This document shows, piece after piece, positions 25,127 through 34,203 of a stretch of 64,000 bases of DNA. The notes beneath the pieces are model-generated. The model did no database searches, was not told the origin of the DNA, and saw only the letters and a program-made list of their open reading frames with translations. Source of the DNA: Gammaproteobacteria bacterium. GTDB lineage: Bacteria > Pseudomonadota > Gammaproteobacteria > Steroidobacterales > Foliamicaceae. Location: contig JAPPHC010000042.1 in NCBI GenBank assembly GCA_028821145.1, positions 1-64,000 of the forward strand. Direction: 5' to 3'. Every line of letters starts with the position of its first letter. The first letter of the stretch is position 1. The position numbers and the translations under genes are program-made.

Positions 25127-26851
25127 ATGAGCCACAGCCGCCATTCATTCCACGGTATCAACTACATGATATATAGGAACTTATTCCTGACACTCGGCAT
25201 GACTATCCTGCTGCTCTGCCCGCCGTTCCTGGATGCCGATCAGTTGAAGGGCGAACTTCCCGCATTATTGTCCACAGAGACATTAATGCGTGACAATTAC
25301 TTGCCGGATTTTTCTTTTGCGGGGTACGGGAATGGCCTGGCCGCGATACCGGACGCATCCGGAACCGTGGTCAGGGTTGACGACTTCGGCGCCTCCGCCA
25401 ACGACGATACGGACGATACGAAAGCGATTCTGGCCGCGATATCGCAAGCGAATGACGTAACCGGTCCCGTGATCGTACGGTTTTCAGCCGGCAGATATGT
25501 CATCTCGGAAGTGCTGCGAATCGAACGCTCGAATTTTGTTTTGCAGGGCGCAGGCTCCGGGCCGGGCGGCACCGTCCTTTACTTTCCCCGCCCCCTGAAA
25601 CAAGTCGACCGAAGCACGTCGCTGGATGAGCTCAGGCAGTACCTGGTGGAGCTCGACAAGCGCGAGGTGGATCCGGGCAGGAATCTCGACGACTATTTTT
25701 CCGAGTATTCATGGAGCGGTGGATTCATCTGGATACAGAAGCCAGGCGTACGGGAAGCGCCTTACCTGGTTGAATACGACCCGCAGATAGAAAAACTGGA
25801 GGACATTGAGACCGGCGCAAGAGGCGCCCAAACTATCGTGCTGTCATCGACGGCTGATATCGACGCAGGCGACATCATTCAGTTGCAGTGGATCAATCGC
25901 ACGGGACCCGATGCCGGAATCATCAAATCACTCTACGAATTGGAGTACGAAAGCGCGGGCTCTCATCACTGGTCGTTTCCGGAGCGGCCGCTTGTTCGCC
26001 AGACTTCTCGGGTGCTAAGGGTCGAAGACCGCAACTTGCAACTGGCCGACCCGCTGCTGCACGATGCGAACGACACGATTCCTGCACAGGTTGCCGCGTG
26101 GGATGGCTTACAGCACGTCGGAATCGAAGACCTCAGACTCGAGTTTCCCGATTCTCCGTTCTTCGGCCACCACATGGAGCGCGGCTACAACGGAATCTAC
26201 TTCACGAGCTCCTTCGATTCCTGGGCGAGGAACATTCGCATCACCAACGCCGACAGCGGCATCCTGAGCTACAACAGCGCCAACCTGACTTACAGGGACG
26301 TGATTACCGATGGCGCCCGGCCTGCTCACTACGCCGTGCACATGGGCAACGTGCATAACGTGCTGGCGGAGAATATTACGGTCATGAATCCGGTTCTGCA
26401 TTCGTTGTCCTTCAACACTCAAGCAACGAAATGCGTCTTCAAGAACGCCGAGGTTTTCGTCCGCCCGACGCTCGACCAGCATGCCGGTGCGAATCACCAG
26501 AACCTGTTCGACAACGTAACCCTGCACATGCGGGCAGTCCGAAGCAACGATGGGCCGGTCGTTCCGGTGTTTGACGGAAGCGGCGCCGGCTACTGGCAGC
26601 CCGGTCACGGCGGATTCAATACCACCTGGAACCTGCGTGTGCTGGTAACGGGCGGCGCATACGCAGATGAAGTCGTAACGGTGCAGGGGCTGGATGAAGG
26701 ACCGATGGCCCGAATAGTCGGTCTGCACGGCAATCGAGAATTCAAGCTGGATTACCGGCCCACGCCGTATATCGAAATGCTTAACGAACCGCTCGATTCG
26801 GTGCCTTCCCTCTATGAATACCAAAGGTATCAACGCCTTAACGACGATTAA
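25127..26851 (+). CDS. Secreted pectate-lyase-3-like beta-helix protein
   Basis: A 574-residue exported protein. The signal sequence is NLFLTLGMTILLLCPPFLDA (about residues 18-37); I chose ATG 25127 because GGAAAAG precedes it, with ATG 25166 as an alternative. The mature part opens with VDDFGASANDDTDDTKAI, the N-terminal signature of Pectate_lyase_3/GH28-like right-handed beta-helices. Asn/Asp-rich rungs follow (about 330-480: YNGIYFTSS, ADSGILSYNSANLTYRDV, VHNVLAENITVMNP). I cannot assign it to a named PL or GH family. Divergence from the receptor operon with kduI and shared control region suggest a polyuronate-active enzyme. Candidate acidic and His residues cluster at HYAVHMGNVHN and RPTLDQHAGANHQN. 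Confidence 0.75.
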   Translation: MSHSRHSFHGINYMIYRNLFLTLGMTILLLCPPFLDADQLKGELPALLSTETLMRDNYLPDFSFAGYGNGLAAIPDASGTVVRVDDFGASANDDTDDTKAILAAISQANDVTGPVIVRFSAGRYVISEVLRIERSNFVLQGAGSGPGGTVLYFPRPLKQVDRSTSLDELRQYLVELDKREVDPGRNLDDYFSEYSWSGGFIWIQKPGVREAPYLVEYDPQIEKLEDIETGARGAQTIVLSSTADIDAGDIIQLQWINRTGPDAGIIKSLYELEYESAGSHHWSFPERPLVRQTSRVLRVEDRNLQLADPLLHDANDTIPAQVAAWDGLQHVGIEDLRLEFPDSPFFGHHMERGYNGIYFTSSFDSWARNIRITNADSGILSYNSANLTYRDVITDGARPAHYAVHMGNVHNVLAENITVMNPVLHSLSFNTQATKCVFKNAEVFVRPTLDQHAGANHQNLFDNVTLHMRAVRSNDGPVVPVFDGSGAGYWQPGHGGFNTTWNLRVLVTGGAYADEVVTVQGLDEGPMARIVGLHGNREFKLDYRPTPYIEMLNEPLDSVPSLYEYQRYQRLNDD

Positions 26852-26863
26852 TCTCCATTCACG

Positions 26864-26893
26864 CTGACATTCGCTTGACGCGCATCCTATAAT
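26864..26893 (+). promoter_or_regulatory. Sigma-70-type promoter for ABC exporter
   Basis: CTGACA (26864-26869; 5 of 6 to consensus) is followed after 18 bp by a perfect TATAAT (26888-26893). The GTG start of the ATPase gene is 25 bp further, behind GGGAGGAAGAG. The promoter lies in the 67-bp gap after the beta-helix gene. Confidence 0.7.
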
Positions 26894-26918
26894 CGAGACA
26901 GCGCGGGAGGAAGAGGCT

Positions 26919-27656
26919 GTGCTGCAAGCGACCGACCTGAGGAAGAGCTACGGCGACACCGAGGCCCTCAAGGGGCTGGACATGACCGTGGAGGGTGGCG
27001 ACATCTACTGCCTGCTGGGCGCCAACGGCGCCGGCAAGACGACCACGATAAGTCTTTTCCTGAACTTCATCCAGCCGGACGGCGGCACTGCCACGGTTTG
27101 CGGTCTGGACGTTACCGAACAGCCGCTGGAGACCAAGAAGCTGCTCGCCTACATTCCCGAGCAGGTCATGCTGTACGGGAACCTGACGGCTCTGGAAAAT
27201 CTTCGCTATTTTTCCCAGTTGGGGGGACATGACTACTCGCCGGAGGAGTATCGCGACTTCCTGCGACGCGTGGGCCTTGAAGAGGAGGCCGTGGACCGGC
27301 GGGTCAAGACCTACTCGAAGGGAATGCGCCAGAAAGTCGGCGTGGCCATCGCCCTGGCCAAGCAGGCCAGGGCGCTGTTGCTGGACGAACCGACGGCCGG
27401 GCTGGATCCAAAGGCCAGCAACGAGTTCTCTGAACTGCTGCTGAAACTCAAGTCGGACGGCGCCGCGATCCTGATGGCCACCCACGATCTTTTCCGCGCC
27501 AAGGAAACCGGCACGCGCATCGGCATCATGAAGGAAGGACGCCTGGTCGATGAACTCAGCACCGGCGAGGTAACCCACGCCGACGTGGAGAAAATCTATC
27601 TCCAGCACATGCACGCCGGCGGACACTACGCGCAGGACGGCGCCGGTTCCGCCTGA
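26919..27656 (+). CDS. ABC transporter ATP-binding protein
   Basis: A 245-residue ABC ATPase of the ABC-2 exporter type. Walker A is GANGAGKTT (about 35-43), the Q-loop is YIPEQVMLYGNL, the signature is YSKGMRQKVG (about 131-140), Walker B is ALLLDEPTAGLD and the switch His is in MATHDLF. It powers export through the two permease proteins encoded next. The start is GTG with a strong Shine-Dalgarno sequence. The substrate cannot be read from the ATPase. Confidence 0.93.
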   Translation: MLQATDLRKSYGDTEALKGLDMTVEGGDIYCLLGANGAGKTTTISLFLNFIQPDGGTATVCGLDVTEQPLETKKLLAYIPEQVMLYGNLTALENLRYFSQLGGHDYSPEEYRDFLRRVGLEEEAVDRRVKTYSKGMRQKVGVAIALAKQARALLLDEPTAGLDPKASNEFSELLLKLKSDGAAILMATHDLFRAKETGTRIGIMKEGRLVDELSTGEVTHADVEKIYLQHMHAGGHYAQDGAGSA

Positions 27657-27672
27657 CCAAGAGGTAATGCTT

Positions 27673-29115
27673 ATGATCGCTTCCATTGCACGCAAGGAAT
27701 TCTCCGAGATCGTGCGGGACGGGCGGTTCAAATGGACCGCCGGCATCATGGCCCTGTTGTTGCTGACGGCGCTGGCCGCCGGTTACCAGAAATACAGCGC
27801 CTATATGGACATCCAACGGATGTCGCAGGACCAGACCAACGCCCAGTGGCTCAATCAGGGCGACAAGAACCCGCATGCCGGAGCACACTATGGAAACTAT
27901 GCCTTCAAGCCGGCGGGCCCGCTGGCGTTCTTCGACAACGGCATAAACAACTACGCCGGCACCGCCCTGTTCATGGAGGCGCACAAGCAGAATTTCGCCA
28001 TCGGCCGGCCAGCGACCGACCAGAGTTCGATCGGACGCTTCGGGGACTTGAGCGGCGCCATGATCCTGCAGTTGCTGATGCCGCTTCTGATCATCTTTCT
28101 CGGGTTTACGGCATTTTCGGGAGAGCGCGAGAGCGGCACGCTGCGCCAGGTCCTCAGCATGGGGGTCAGCAACCGGCAGTTGCTTTGGGGCAAGGCGCTC
28201 GGGATCGGCGGCGTGGTCCTTCTGATTGTCGGCCTGTGCGTGGTGGCGGGAGGCTTGGCGTTGTCGCTCACCGGCCCGTCAACGGAAAGCGAGTCGCTAG
28301 GCGCGCGGGTAACGCTGATGGCGCTCTCCTACGTGCTCTATGGGGGCATCTTCCTGTTTCTCACGTTGGCCGTATCGGCCTGGGCAAGGAACGCGCGCAC
28401 CGCGCTCATGGTCCTGATCGGGTTCTGGGCGTTTGCAGGGTTCCTGGCGCCCAAGGCCGCGGTTGAAATCTCCAAGGCGATTCATCCCACTCCGGCTTTC
28501 GGAAAATGGATGGCGGACATGCGCTCGCACCAGATGCGCGGATTCGATGGCGTGCCACCGTTTGTACGGTTCGAGCAGGAATCCAGGGAAATATTCGCCG
28601 AGTACGGCGCGGAGTCCATTGCCGAACTTCCGGTTTACGTGGGGGCGCTGCGCCTGCAGAAATTCGAGGAATACGATTTCCCCGTATTTGAACAACATTA
28701 CGGCCAATTGCGGGATTCGTACACCAACCAGCGGCGCTTGCAGGATCGGATCGGAATCGTGGCGCCCACGCTGCCGCTACGCTCGCTCTCCATGGCGCTG
28801 GCGGGCACCGACCTTATCCGTCATGTCAATTTTGCGGATGCCGCGGAAGCGTACCGCCGGGACATGGTGCTCAAGGTAAACAACTACCTGGGCGAAGCCG
28901 CAGCCAGCCTGAATACCGGTTACGGCGGCGGCAACGTCCTGATTGCGGATGAAGCGATATTCGCCATGGTGCCCCCGTTCAGGTTTGATTCGCGGGGGCT
29001 TCAGGCGACGCTGGCCGAGCACGCCGGCAATTTCATTGCGCTCATGCTTTGGCTGGCGGCAGCGCTCGGACTGGCGCTTTGGTCCGTGCAGCGCCTCAAG
29101 GTGGAGGAAGACTGA
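27673..29115 (+). CDS. ABC-2 type permease (DUF3526-like), subunit 1
   Basis: About 480 residues. It has an N-terminal cytoplasmic IARKEFSEIVRDGRFKW, one helix near 22-40, a large extracytoplasmic loop and then a block of helices (about 130-270) with the FSGERESGTLRQVLS coupling segment typical of ABC-2 permeases. A second extracytoplasmic domain (about 275-440) and a final helix follow. I prefer ATG 27673, with GAGG at the proper distance; ATG 27667 is only 2 bases from it. Its stop overlaps the next permease start by one base. The layout matches DUF3526 permease pairs often found beside TonB-dependent receptors. Confidence 0.85.
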   Translation: MIASIARKEFSEIVRDGRFKWTAGIMALLLLTALAAGYQKYSAYMDIQRMSQDQTNAQWLNQGDKNPHAGAHYGNYAFKPAGPLAFFDNGINNYAGTALFMEAHKQNFAIGRPATDQSSIGRFGDLSGAMILQLLMPLLIIFLGFTAFSGERESGTLRQVLSMGVSNRQLLWGKALGIGGVVLLIVGLCVVAGGLALSLTGPSTESESLGARVTLMALSYVLYGGIFLFLTLAVSAWARNARTALMVLIGFWAFAGFLAPKAAVEISKAIHPTPAFGKWMADMRSHQMRGFDGVPPFVRFEQESREIFAEYGAESIAELPVYVGALRLQKFEEYDFPVFEQHYGQLRDSYTNQRRLQDRIGIVAPTLPLRSLSMALAGTDLIRHVNFADAAEAYRRDMVLKVNNYLGEAAASLNTGYGGGNVLIADEAIFAMVPPFRFDSRGLQATLAEHAGNFIALMLWLAAALGLALWSVQRLKVEED

Positions 29116-30593
29116 TGAAACGCATCATCATTTCACACGAGGCAAGGCAACTCTTTCGATCCGGCGCCTTCCGCGCATTGCTGCTGATGGTGGCGGGGGC
29201 GGTTGCGTTCGCCGCCTGGTCGGGACAGCGCTCCATCGATCGCCAGGTCGAAGGCGCGAATGCGGCCATCGCCTTTGAGGACGGACGCCGGGGCAAGATG
29301 CGTGCGGATACCGAGCAATATCAGGCGCAAGTGGCGGCGGAAGGCGGTGAATACCAGTTCGCTTCGGCGCAGCATGCCCCGGGTGCGGGCCCTCCGCAGG
29401 GCACCAATGCCGGTGTTGTCGGGTCCACGACCGCGAAGTACCTGAGAATGCCACCGACCGGGCTGGCGCCCTTTTCCATCGGTCAGAGCGACATTCAACT
29501 CAGTTACGTTCCGGTGTCGATGAACCCCACGATGTACATCACCAAGGACAACGAACTTGAGAACCCGGTCAATCTCATGACGGGCTCGTTCGATATCGCG
29601 TTTGTCGTTATTTTCCTGCTGCCGATATTCATTCTTGCTATCAGCTACGACCTGCTTTCCAGCGAGAAGGAAAGGGGCACGCTGGCGATGATCCTGGCCC
29701 ATCCGATATCCCTCAGGGAACTGATGGCCTCGAAGATCATTGCACGCGCCGGAGTTCTGCTTGCAGGCGTTCTGGTGCTGGGCATTGTCGCGCTGCTTGC
29801 GGTCGGAACGAACCTGAACCTGGCGGATACCTGGGCCCGCTTCAGTCTGTGGATGGCGGCGACGCTGCTGTATGCGCTTTTCTGGTTCGCCATGTCGGTC
29901 CTGGTCAACGTATACGGCAAGAACTCGGCCGCAAACGGCATTGCGCTTGCCGGCACCTGGCTGGCGCTCGTCGTGGTCGTGCCCACGCTGGTCAGCCTGC
30001 TCGCGACCACCCTGTATCCGGCGCCGTCGCGCATGGAACTGACCACCGCCGCGCGGCAAGCGCAGACGGAAGCCGAGAGTACCTACATGGCCCGGCTCAG
30101 CGAGTACTACTACGACCATCTCGAGTTCGTGCCCGAAGGCGACGAGAGGGCGATGGATTTCCTGACCGTGGCGATGGCCAACCGCAACGCGATAGAGAAA
30201 GCCGTTCGGCCCCTGTACGACGGATTCCAGTCGCAACTGAACCTCCAGGAGAGCCTGGTGCAACGGTTCCAGTTCATATCGCCCGCGATCATGATGCAGC
30301 TTGCGTTGAACGAGATCTCCGGCACCAGTGCGGACCGCTACGAGCACTTTCTCAACCAGGCCTACGATTTTCGCGTGGAATGGAGCGAGTTCTTCACGGT
30401 GAAATTTCTTCAGCGCGCCCCGCTGAGGCCGCAGGACTACGACCAGCTCCCGGCCTTCGAGTACCGCGAAGAACCGTTTGCCACGGTGCTGATGCGCCTC
30501 GTTCCGTCTTTGTTGGGAATGCTGGTATTGCTTACCGGCGCGATCCTGATTCCCTTCCTGAGGCTACGCCGCTACCAGGTCGCCACCTCCTGA
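29115..30593 (+). CDS. ABC-2 type permease (DUF3526-like), subunit 2
   Basis: A 492-residue partner permease of the same architecture: N-terminal ISHEARQLFRSGAFR, one helix, a long extracytoplasmic loop, then helices with SSEKERGTLAMILAHP (about 178-193) as coupling segment, another soluble domain and a last helix (about 465-485). It completes a heterodimeric exporter with the two preceding genes. It ends only 7 bp from the convergent end of the receptor gene at 30601. Confidence 0.86.
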   Translation: MKRIIISHEARQLFRSGAFRALLLMVAGAVAFAAWSGQRSIDRQVEGANAAIAFEDGRRGKMRADTEQYQAQVAAEGGEYQFASAQHAPGAGPPQGTNAGVVGSTTAKYLRMPPTGLAPFSIGQSDIQLSYVPVSMNPTMYITKDNELENPVNLMTGSFDIAFVVIFLLPIFILAISYDLLSSEKERGTLAMILAHPISLRELMASKIIARAGVLLAGVLVLGIVALLAVGTNLNLADTWARFSLWMAATLLYALFWFAMSVLVNVYGKNSAANGIALAGTWLALVVVVPTLVSLLATTLYPAPSRMELTTAARQAQTEAESTYMARLSEYYYDHLEFVPEGDERAMDFLTVAMANRNAIEKAVRPLYDGFQSQLNLQESLVQRFQFISPAIMMQLALNEISGTSADRYEHFLNQAYDFRVEWSEFFTVKFLQRAPLRPQDYDQLPAFEYREEPFATVLMRLVPSLLGMLVLLTGAILIPFLRLRRYQVATS

Positions 30594-30600
30594 CCGATTA

Positions 30601-32958
30601 TCAGAACCGGTAAGTGCCCCTGACGCCGAAGGCGCGCTTGTGCGGCAGCGCCGACACGAAGGCGCGCGTGAATGTGTCCAGATCGGTGTTGAGCGCCACG
30701 TAGAGGTAGGCATCGTCGTCCAACAGGTTGGTGACATAGGCCTCCACCCGGTAGCTCTCGGCCTCCACCCCGAGGCGCAGGTTCACGAGGTTCCGGTCGC
30801 CGGTCTCGAACACGTTCGCTTCGGTAGCGTACTTGGTGGATTCATACACATACTCGCCGCGCACGAACCCGTCCATGCGGCCCCCGAACACCGGCCGCGT
30901 GTAGGTGGCCGTGGCCGAACCGCTGAACTCCGGCGTCTGTTGCGTCTGGTTGCCCAGGTGGTCCGTGTTGTTCGCCGTGGCGCCATTGCTGACGCACGGG
31001 TTGCAGATGCCTTTCACAAACTCGGTGCTGTTGCGGGCGAAGGCGCCGGTAAGCAGCCAATGCTCCGTGAGTTGAAAGCGGGCCTCAATCTCCATGCCGT
31101 TCATGTCGAGCAGGCCGACGTTGGAGAGAATCCCGACACCTGACAGAAGCCCGGTCTCGTCGTCGGTAAAGAAGCCTACCTGCTGGACCTGCTGGTCTTT
31201 GATCTCTCCCCAATAGCCGATCAGCGATCCCTGCAGCCGTCCGTCCAGCAGCGTGCCCTTCACGCCCACCTCGAACTGGTCCAGCGTTTCCGGTTCGACA
31301 TCGAGTTGCGCACCGGAGTTCCGCTGCAGGCTGGCCGCTTCGGTGGGGGAGAGCGTGACGACGATGGAGTTGAACGTGCCGGGGCGGAACCCGCGCGCAA
31401 AGTTGGCGAAAACCATGAGATCGTCGGCGGTCCGGTATTCCACCGTCACCCGGCCGCCCACATCATTGAATTCCGCCTCAAGCCCCCCGGACTCCACCTT
31501 CACCTCATCGCTCTGATACCGCGTTTCGGCGCTGACCGTCAATTTGTCGGTGACGTCGTAGTAAACGCCTCCGAAGGCGCCCGTCGTCGAACTCTCAAGT
31601 ATGGGCCGGCAGGTAAACCCGCGTGGGGTAAAGAAAAACCCGGCCACGCAGGAAGACACGTCTTCACTGTTGACGTAGTTGGCGCCGGCAGTCCAGCGCA
31701 AGCGCCCCTCGCCCGGAGAGGAAATCCGCGCCTCGTGCGAGGAGTTCTTCGACCACCGCTCCACCAGGAAGGTGTCGGCGATCGGAGAGAAGGGCGCCCT
31801 GGGAAGCGTGTTCTCGTCGCTGACGATCATGGACTTCGTCTCATTGAAGCCGCTGATCCAGTCAAGGCTCATACCGCCGGGCAAATCCGCGGCGGCCGAG
31901 AAAGTCGCGCCCGAAACGCGCTTGGCCAGCCCCATCTTCTCGATGAACACGCCCTCGCCGTCGATCTGCCTCGGCGAGGAATCGGAATACAGCGAATAGG
32001 CCGCGACCACGTCCTGAATGTAATCGCCGCGAGCCAGGTAGCCGGGAGCGAACGCATCGTTGTGGCCCACCATGGCCTCGGCGACACTCACATCCGGCGG
32101 CAGCCCGCAACGATAGGTCATGGATCCGTTACCGTCCGGATCGCAGTTCGCGAAACTGCTCGGAAAACGGAACGAGGGCTGGGGGCCGTCGTCGATCTCG
32201 ATATCTTCGAGGCGCAGCTTGAAGCGAAGCGTGTCGGTGGGCGTGGCCAGGATGGTTGCGACCAGCGACCGGGTTTCCTCGTCGCCGATTTCGCGCGCGC
32301 CGTTACGGTTGTTCTTGTAGTGACCGCCCTTCTTGTTGTTCCTGACGCTGAGGCGAGCACTCAAGCGGTCCGCAATAATGGGCCCTTCAACGGAGAATTG
32401 CAGGTCCGCAGAGCCGAAACGATCGAGATCCAGCCCCACCGAGCCGCCGAATTCCTCGCCGGGGTCCTTGGTCACCAGGTTGACGGCGCCCGAAAACGTG
32501 TTGCGTCCGAAGTAGGCCGTCTGGGGACCCCGCAGCACTTCCACGCGAATGACGTCCACGAAGCTGCCAACCTCACCGCCTAGCACGGGCGCGCCGTCGA
32601 CAAAAAACAGCGCCGCAACCGACGAACCCGAGAACGCATTGATGTTCAGCCCTCGGATGACGATGTTCGGCACGCCCCGGTCCGCGCGGTTGGCGGTGGC
32701 CTGTTGGTATGTCAGGCCTGGAGTGAACAGCTGCACGTCGACGAAGTTCTTGAGGTTGGCCGCGTTCAGCTCCTCCTCGGAAAACGCCGATACCGCAAAC
32801 GGAATGTCCGTCAGGGCCTCCTCGCGTTTTCGCGCCGTGACCACGATCTCCTCAAGGGCCACGCCCTGAGCGAGGACCCTGGATTCAGGCACGAGCAGGC
32901 TCCCGGTTATAACTGCGCATAGCGCGAATAGCCCAATGCGATTCAGTGTCCTGAACAT
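30601..32958 (-). CDS. TonB-dependent receptor (785 aa, island copy 1)
   Basis: A signal peptide (about 1-28), TonB box ALEEIVVTARKREEAL (about 33-48), plug motifs NIVIRGLNINAFSG and VEVLRGPQTAYFGRNTFSGA, and a barrel ending RGTYRF. ATG 32958 has AAGGAGG directly upstream; the longer reading to 33069 is untranslated leader. The EEIVVTARK group of about 780 aa is common near degradation genes for small lipophilic or aromatic compounds, unlike the 1000-aa polysaccharide group earlier in the window. It is related to the receptor at 37545-39935 (shared GPQxAYFGR, KKGGHYKN/EKGGQYKN stretches). It follows the M24-hydrolase-amidohydrolase operon in the same direction and is preceded by the 16-bp palindrome at 33051. 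Confidence 0.9.
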   Translation of the reverse strand: MFRTLNRIGLFALCAVITGSLLVPESRVLAQGVALEEIVVTARKREEALTDIPFAVSAFSEEELNAANLKNFVDVQLFTPGLTYQQATANRADRGVPNIVIRGLNINAFSGSSVAALFFVDGAPVLGGEVGSFVDVIRVEVLRGPQTAYFGRNTFSGAVNLVTKDPGEEFGGSVGLDLDRFGSADLQFSVEGPIIADRLSARLSVRNNKKGGHYKNNRNGAREIGDEETRSLVATILATPTDTLRFKLRLEDIEIDDGPQPSFRFPSSFANCDPDGNGSMTYRCGLPPDVSVAEAMVGHNDAFAPGYLARGDYIQDVVAAYSLYSDSSPRQIDGEGVFIEKMGLAKRVSGATFSAAADLPGGMSLDWISGFNETKSMIVSDENTLPRAPFSPIADTFLVERWSKNSSHEARISSPGEGRLRWTAGANYVNSEDVSSCVAGFFFTPRGFTCRPILESSTTGAFGGVYYDVTDKLTVSAETRYQSDEVKVESGGLEAEFNDVGGRVTVEYRTADDLMVFANFARGFRPGTFNSIVVTLSPTEAASLQRNSGAQLDVEPETLDQFEVGVKGTLLDGRLQGSLIGYWGEIKDQQVQQVGFFTDDETGLLSGVGILSNVGLLDMNGMEIEARFQLTEHWLLTGAFARNSTEFVKGICNPCVSNGATANNTDHLGNQTQQTPEFSGSATATYTRPVFGGRMDGFVRGEYVYESTKYATEANVFETGDRNLVNLRLGVEAESYRVEAYVTNLLDDDAYLYVALNTDLDTFTRAFVSALPHKRAFGVRGTYRF

Positions 32959-33050
32959 GGCGACCTCCTTCCGGTATTCCCACCCATGCTTCCCAGTATT
33001 GCACGTCTTCGGCCAAATTCCGCCGTGAAAGGGATCAATGTTTGGCAAAA

Positions 33051-33066
33051 ATTCCAATTTTGGAAT
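33051..33066. promoter_or_regulatory. 16-bp palindrome upstream of receptor (copy 1)
   Basis: ATTCCAATTTTGGAAT has 7-bp perfect arms and a 2-base centre. It lies 93 bp before the receptor start and 51 bp past the amidohydrolase stop. The identical sequence, extended by CA on the plus strand to 18 bp, recurs at 40089 before the second island receptor. It is AT-rich with no GC stem, so it reads as a protein-binding site and not a terminator. Confidence 0.65.
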
Positions 33067-33116
33067 CACTGATCGATCCGAACACGCCCGACGACGTTAC
33101 CCTTTTCGCCAGTCGC

Positions 33117-34199
33117 CTATGCGAGTCCGAACAGCGTCCGTGCGTTGTCGCTCAATATCCGCTTTTTCTGTTCGTCGGCTACGTCCTGTCGTGCGAGGAA
33201 TTTCCGCTGTACGAAAATCGATTCGTCGACGTCGCCCGGGTGTCCGTAGTCGCTTCCAAGGACGAGATTGGCGTCACCGGCGTACTGAAGGATCAGCGGC
33301 AATTCTTCGTGTTCCTCGCAGGTGACATACAGGTTGCGTTCCCGCATGACCGACTGGGTGAAAGCCCTGCGGTCACGATGGTCGCGGACCTTGTGCGCCT
33401 GCACGACGAGGTAGGTCAGCCATGATGAACCGATCTCGAAGAAACCGAACCTGAGCTTCGGAAACATGGTCGATATCTCGCTCGTCGCGATTGCGGTGAA
33501 CGACATCAGGGTCGGCACGGACATGTGAAACCGGGACGGGCGATCCTCGGTGTTGCGTCTGATCTGCCGGAACGCGGGGCTGGCATTGCCGATGTGAACG
33601 CAGATTGGAAGGTCGAGATCTTCAGCAACGCGGTAGATGGGATAAAAGTCCGGATGGTCGACGGGCCGGTTGCCTTCGAGTCCGCGCAGATGTATGCCGA
33701 CCGCACCGCGATCCTTGCACCAGGCGATCGCCTTCATAGTCTCGTTCATGCTCTTCAGCGAAGGCTGCATCACCCAGCGCAGCCGCCCGTTGCTCCCGCT
33801 GCAGCGATCGGCGAGAAAGCGGTTGTAGGCGCGGGAGAGCGCCAGTTCCACGGCGGGCGACTCGGGCGCAAGCGCCAGGAACAGGCTCGGGAAGATGACG
33901 TGCATGTCCACGCCCTGCAGGTCCATGGCCTTGAGACGTTCAACGGGATCCGTCATGCCGAGGGCTCCGGGCTTGACATCTCCGCCGGAGAATTCCTCGA
34001 TCATCTCCAGATTGGTGCGGGCGTACAACTGCCCGTCGATGACCCAGACCGAGGTCATGGGCGCCTGTATCGGCGGCACCATGATCCCCTCGTCCAGTTC
34101 GATAGCCTGCGGGCGATGAACCCGCTCTTTTTCGGTCAAGTGCTCCCAGATCGCGGCGGTCTCGATCAGGTGCGTGTCGGCGTCGATAATTCTTGGCAC
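33117..34199 (-). CDS. Amidohydrolase 2 family protein
   Basis: A 360-residue TIM-barrel hydrolase/decarboxylase of the Amidohydro_2 (ACMSD-like) family. The N-terminal metal motif appears as IDADTHLIE, the family's Asp-x-His variant. Further landmarks are a mid-barrel His in CVHIGNA (about 210), and GFFEIGSSWL and the C-terminal metal Asp in LGSDYGHPGDVDE (about 314-326). Members hydrolyse or decarboxylate cyclic or aromatic acids, and the substrate is unknown here. It starts 4 bp after the end of the preceding alpha/beta-hydrolase and belongs to the M24-hydrolase-amidohydrolase operon. Confidence 0.87.
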   Translation of the reverse strand: MPRIIDADTHLIETAAIWEHLTEKERVHRPQAIELDEGIMVPPIQAPMTSVWVIDGQLYARTNLEMIEEFSGGDVKPGALGMTDPVERLKAMDLQGVDMHVIFPSLFLALAPESPAVELALSRAYNRFLADRCSGSNGRLRWVMQPSLKSMNETMKAIAWCKDRGAVGIHLRGLEGNRPVDHPDFYPIYRVAEDLDLPICVHIGNASPAFRQIRRNTEDRPSRFHMSVPTLMSFTAIATSEISTMFPKLRFGFFEIGSSWLTYLVVQAHKVRDHRDRRAFTQSVMRERNLYVTCEEHEELPLILQYAGDANLVLGSDYGHPGDVDESIFVQRKFLARQDVADEQKKRILSDNARTLFGLA

Positions 34200-34203
34200 G
34201 GCG

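Noticed and set aside
26875..26893. TTGACG close to TATAAT as a promoter pair
   Set aside because: The spacing is only 7 bp. CTGACA at 26864-26869 with an 18-bp spacer is the better -35.
33051..33066. Palindrome as a rho-independent terminator of the amidohydrolase gene
   Set aside because: The stem is AT-rich, no U-tract follows, and the same sequence recurs before another receptor gene.
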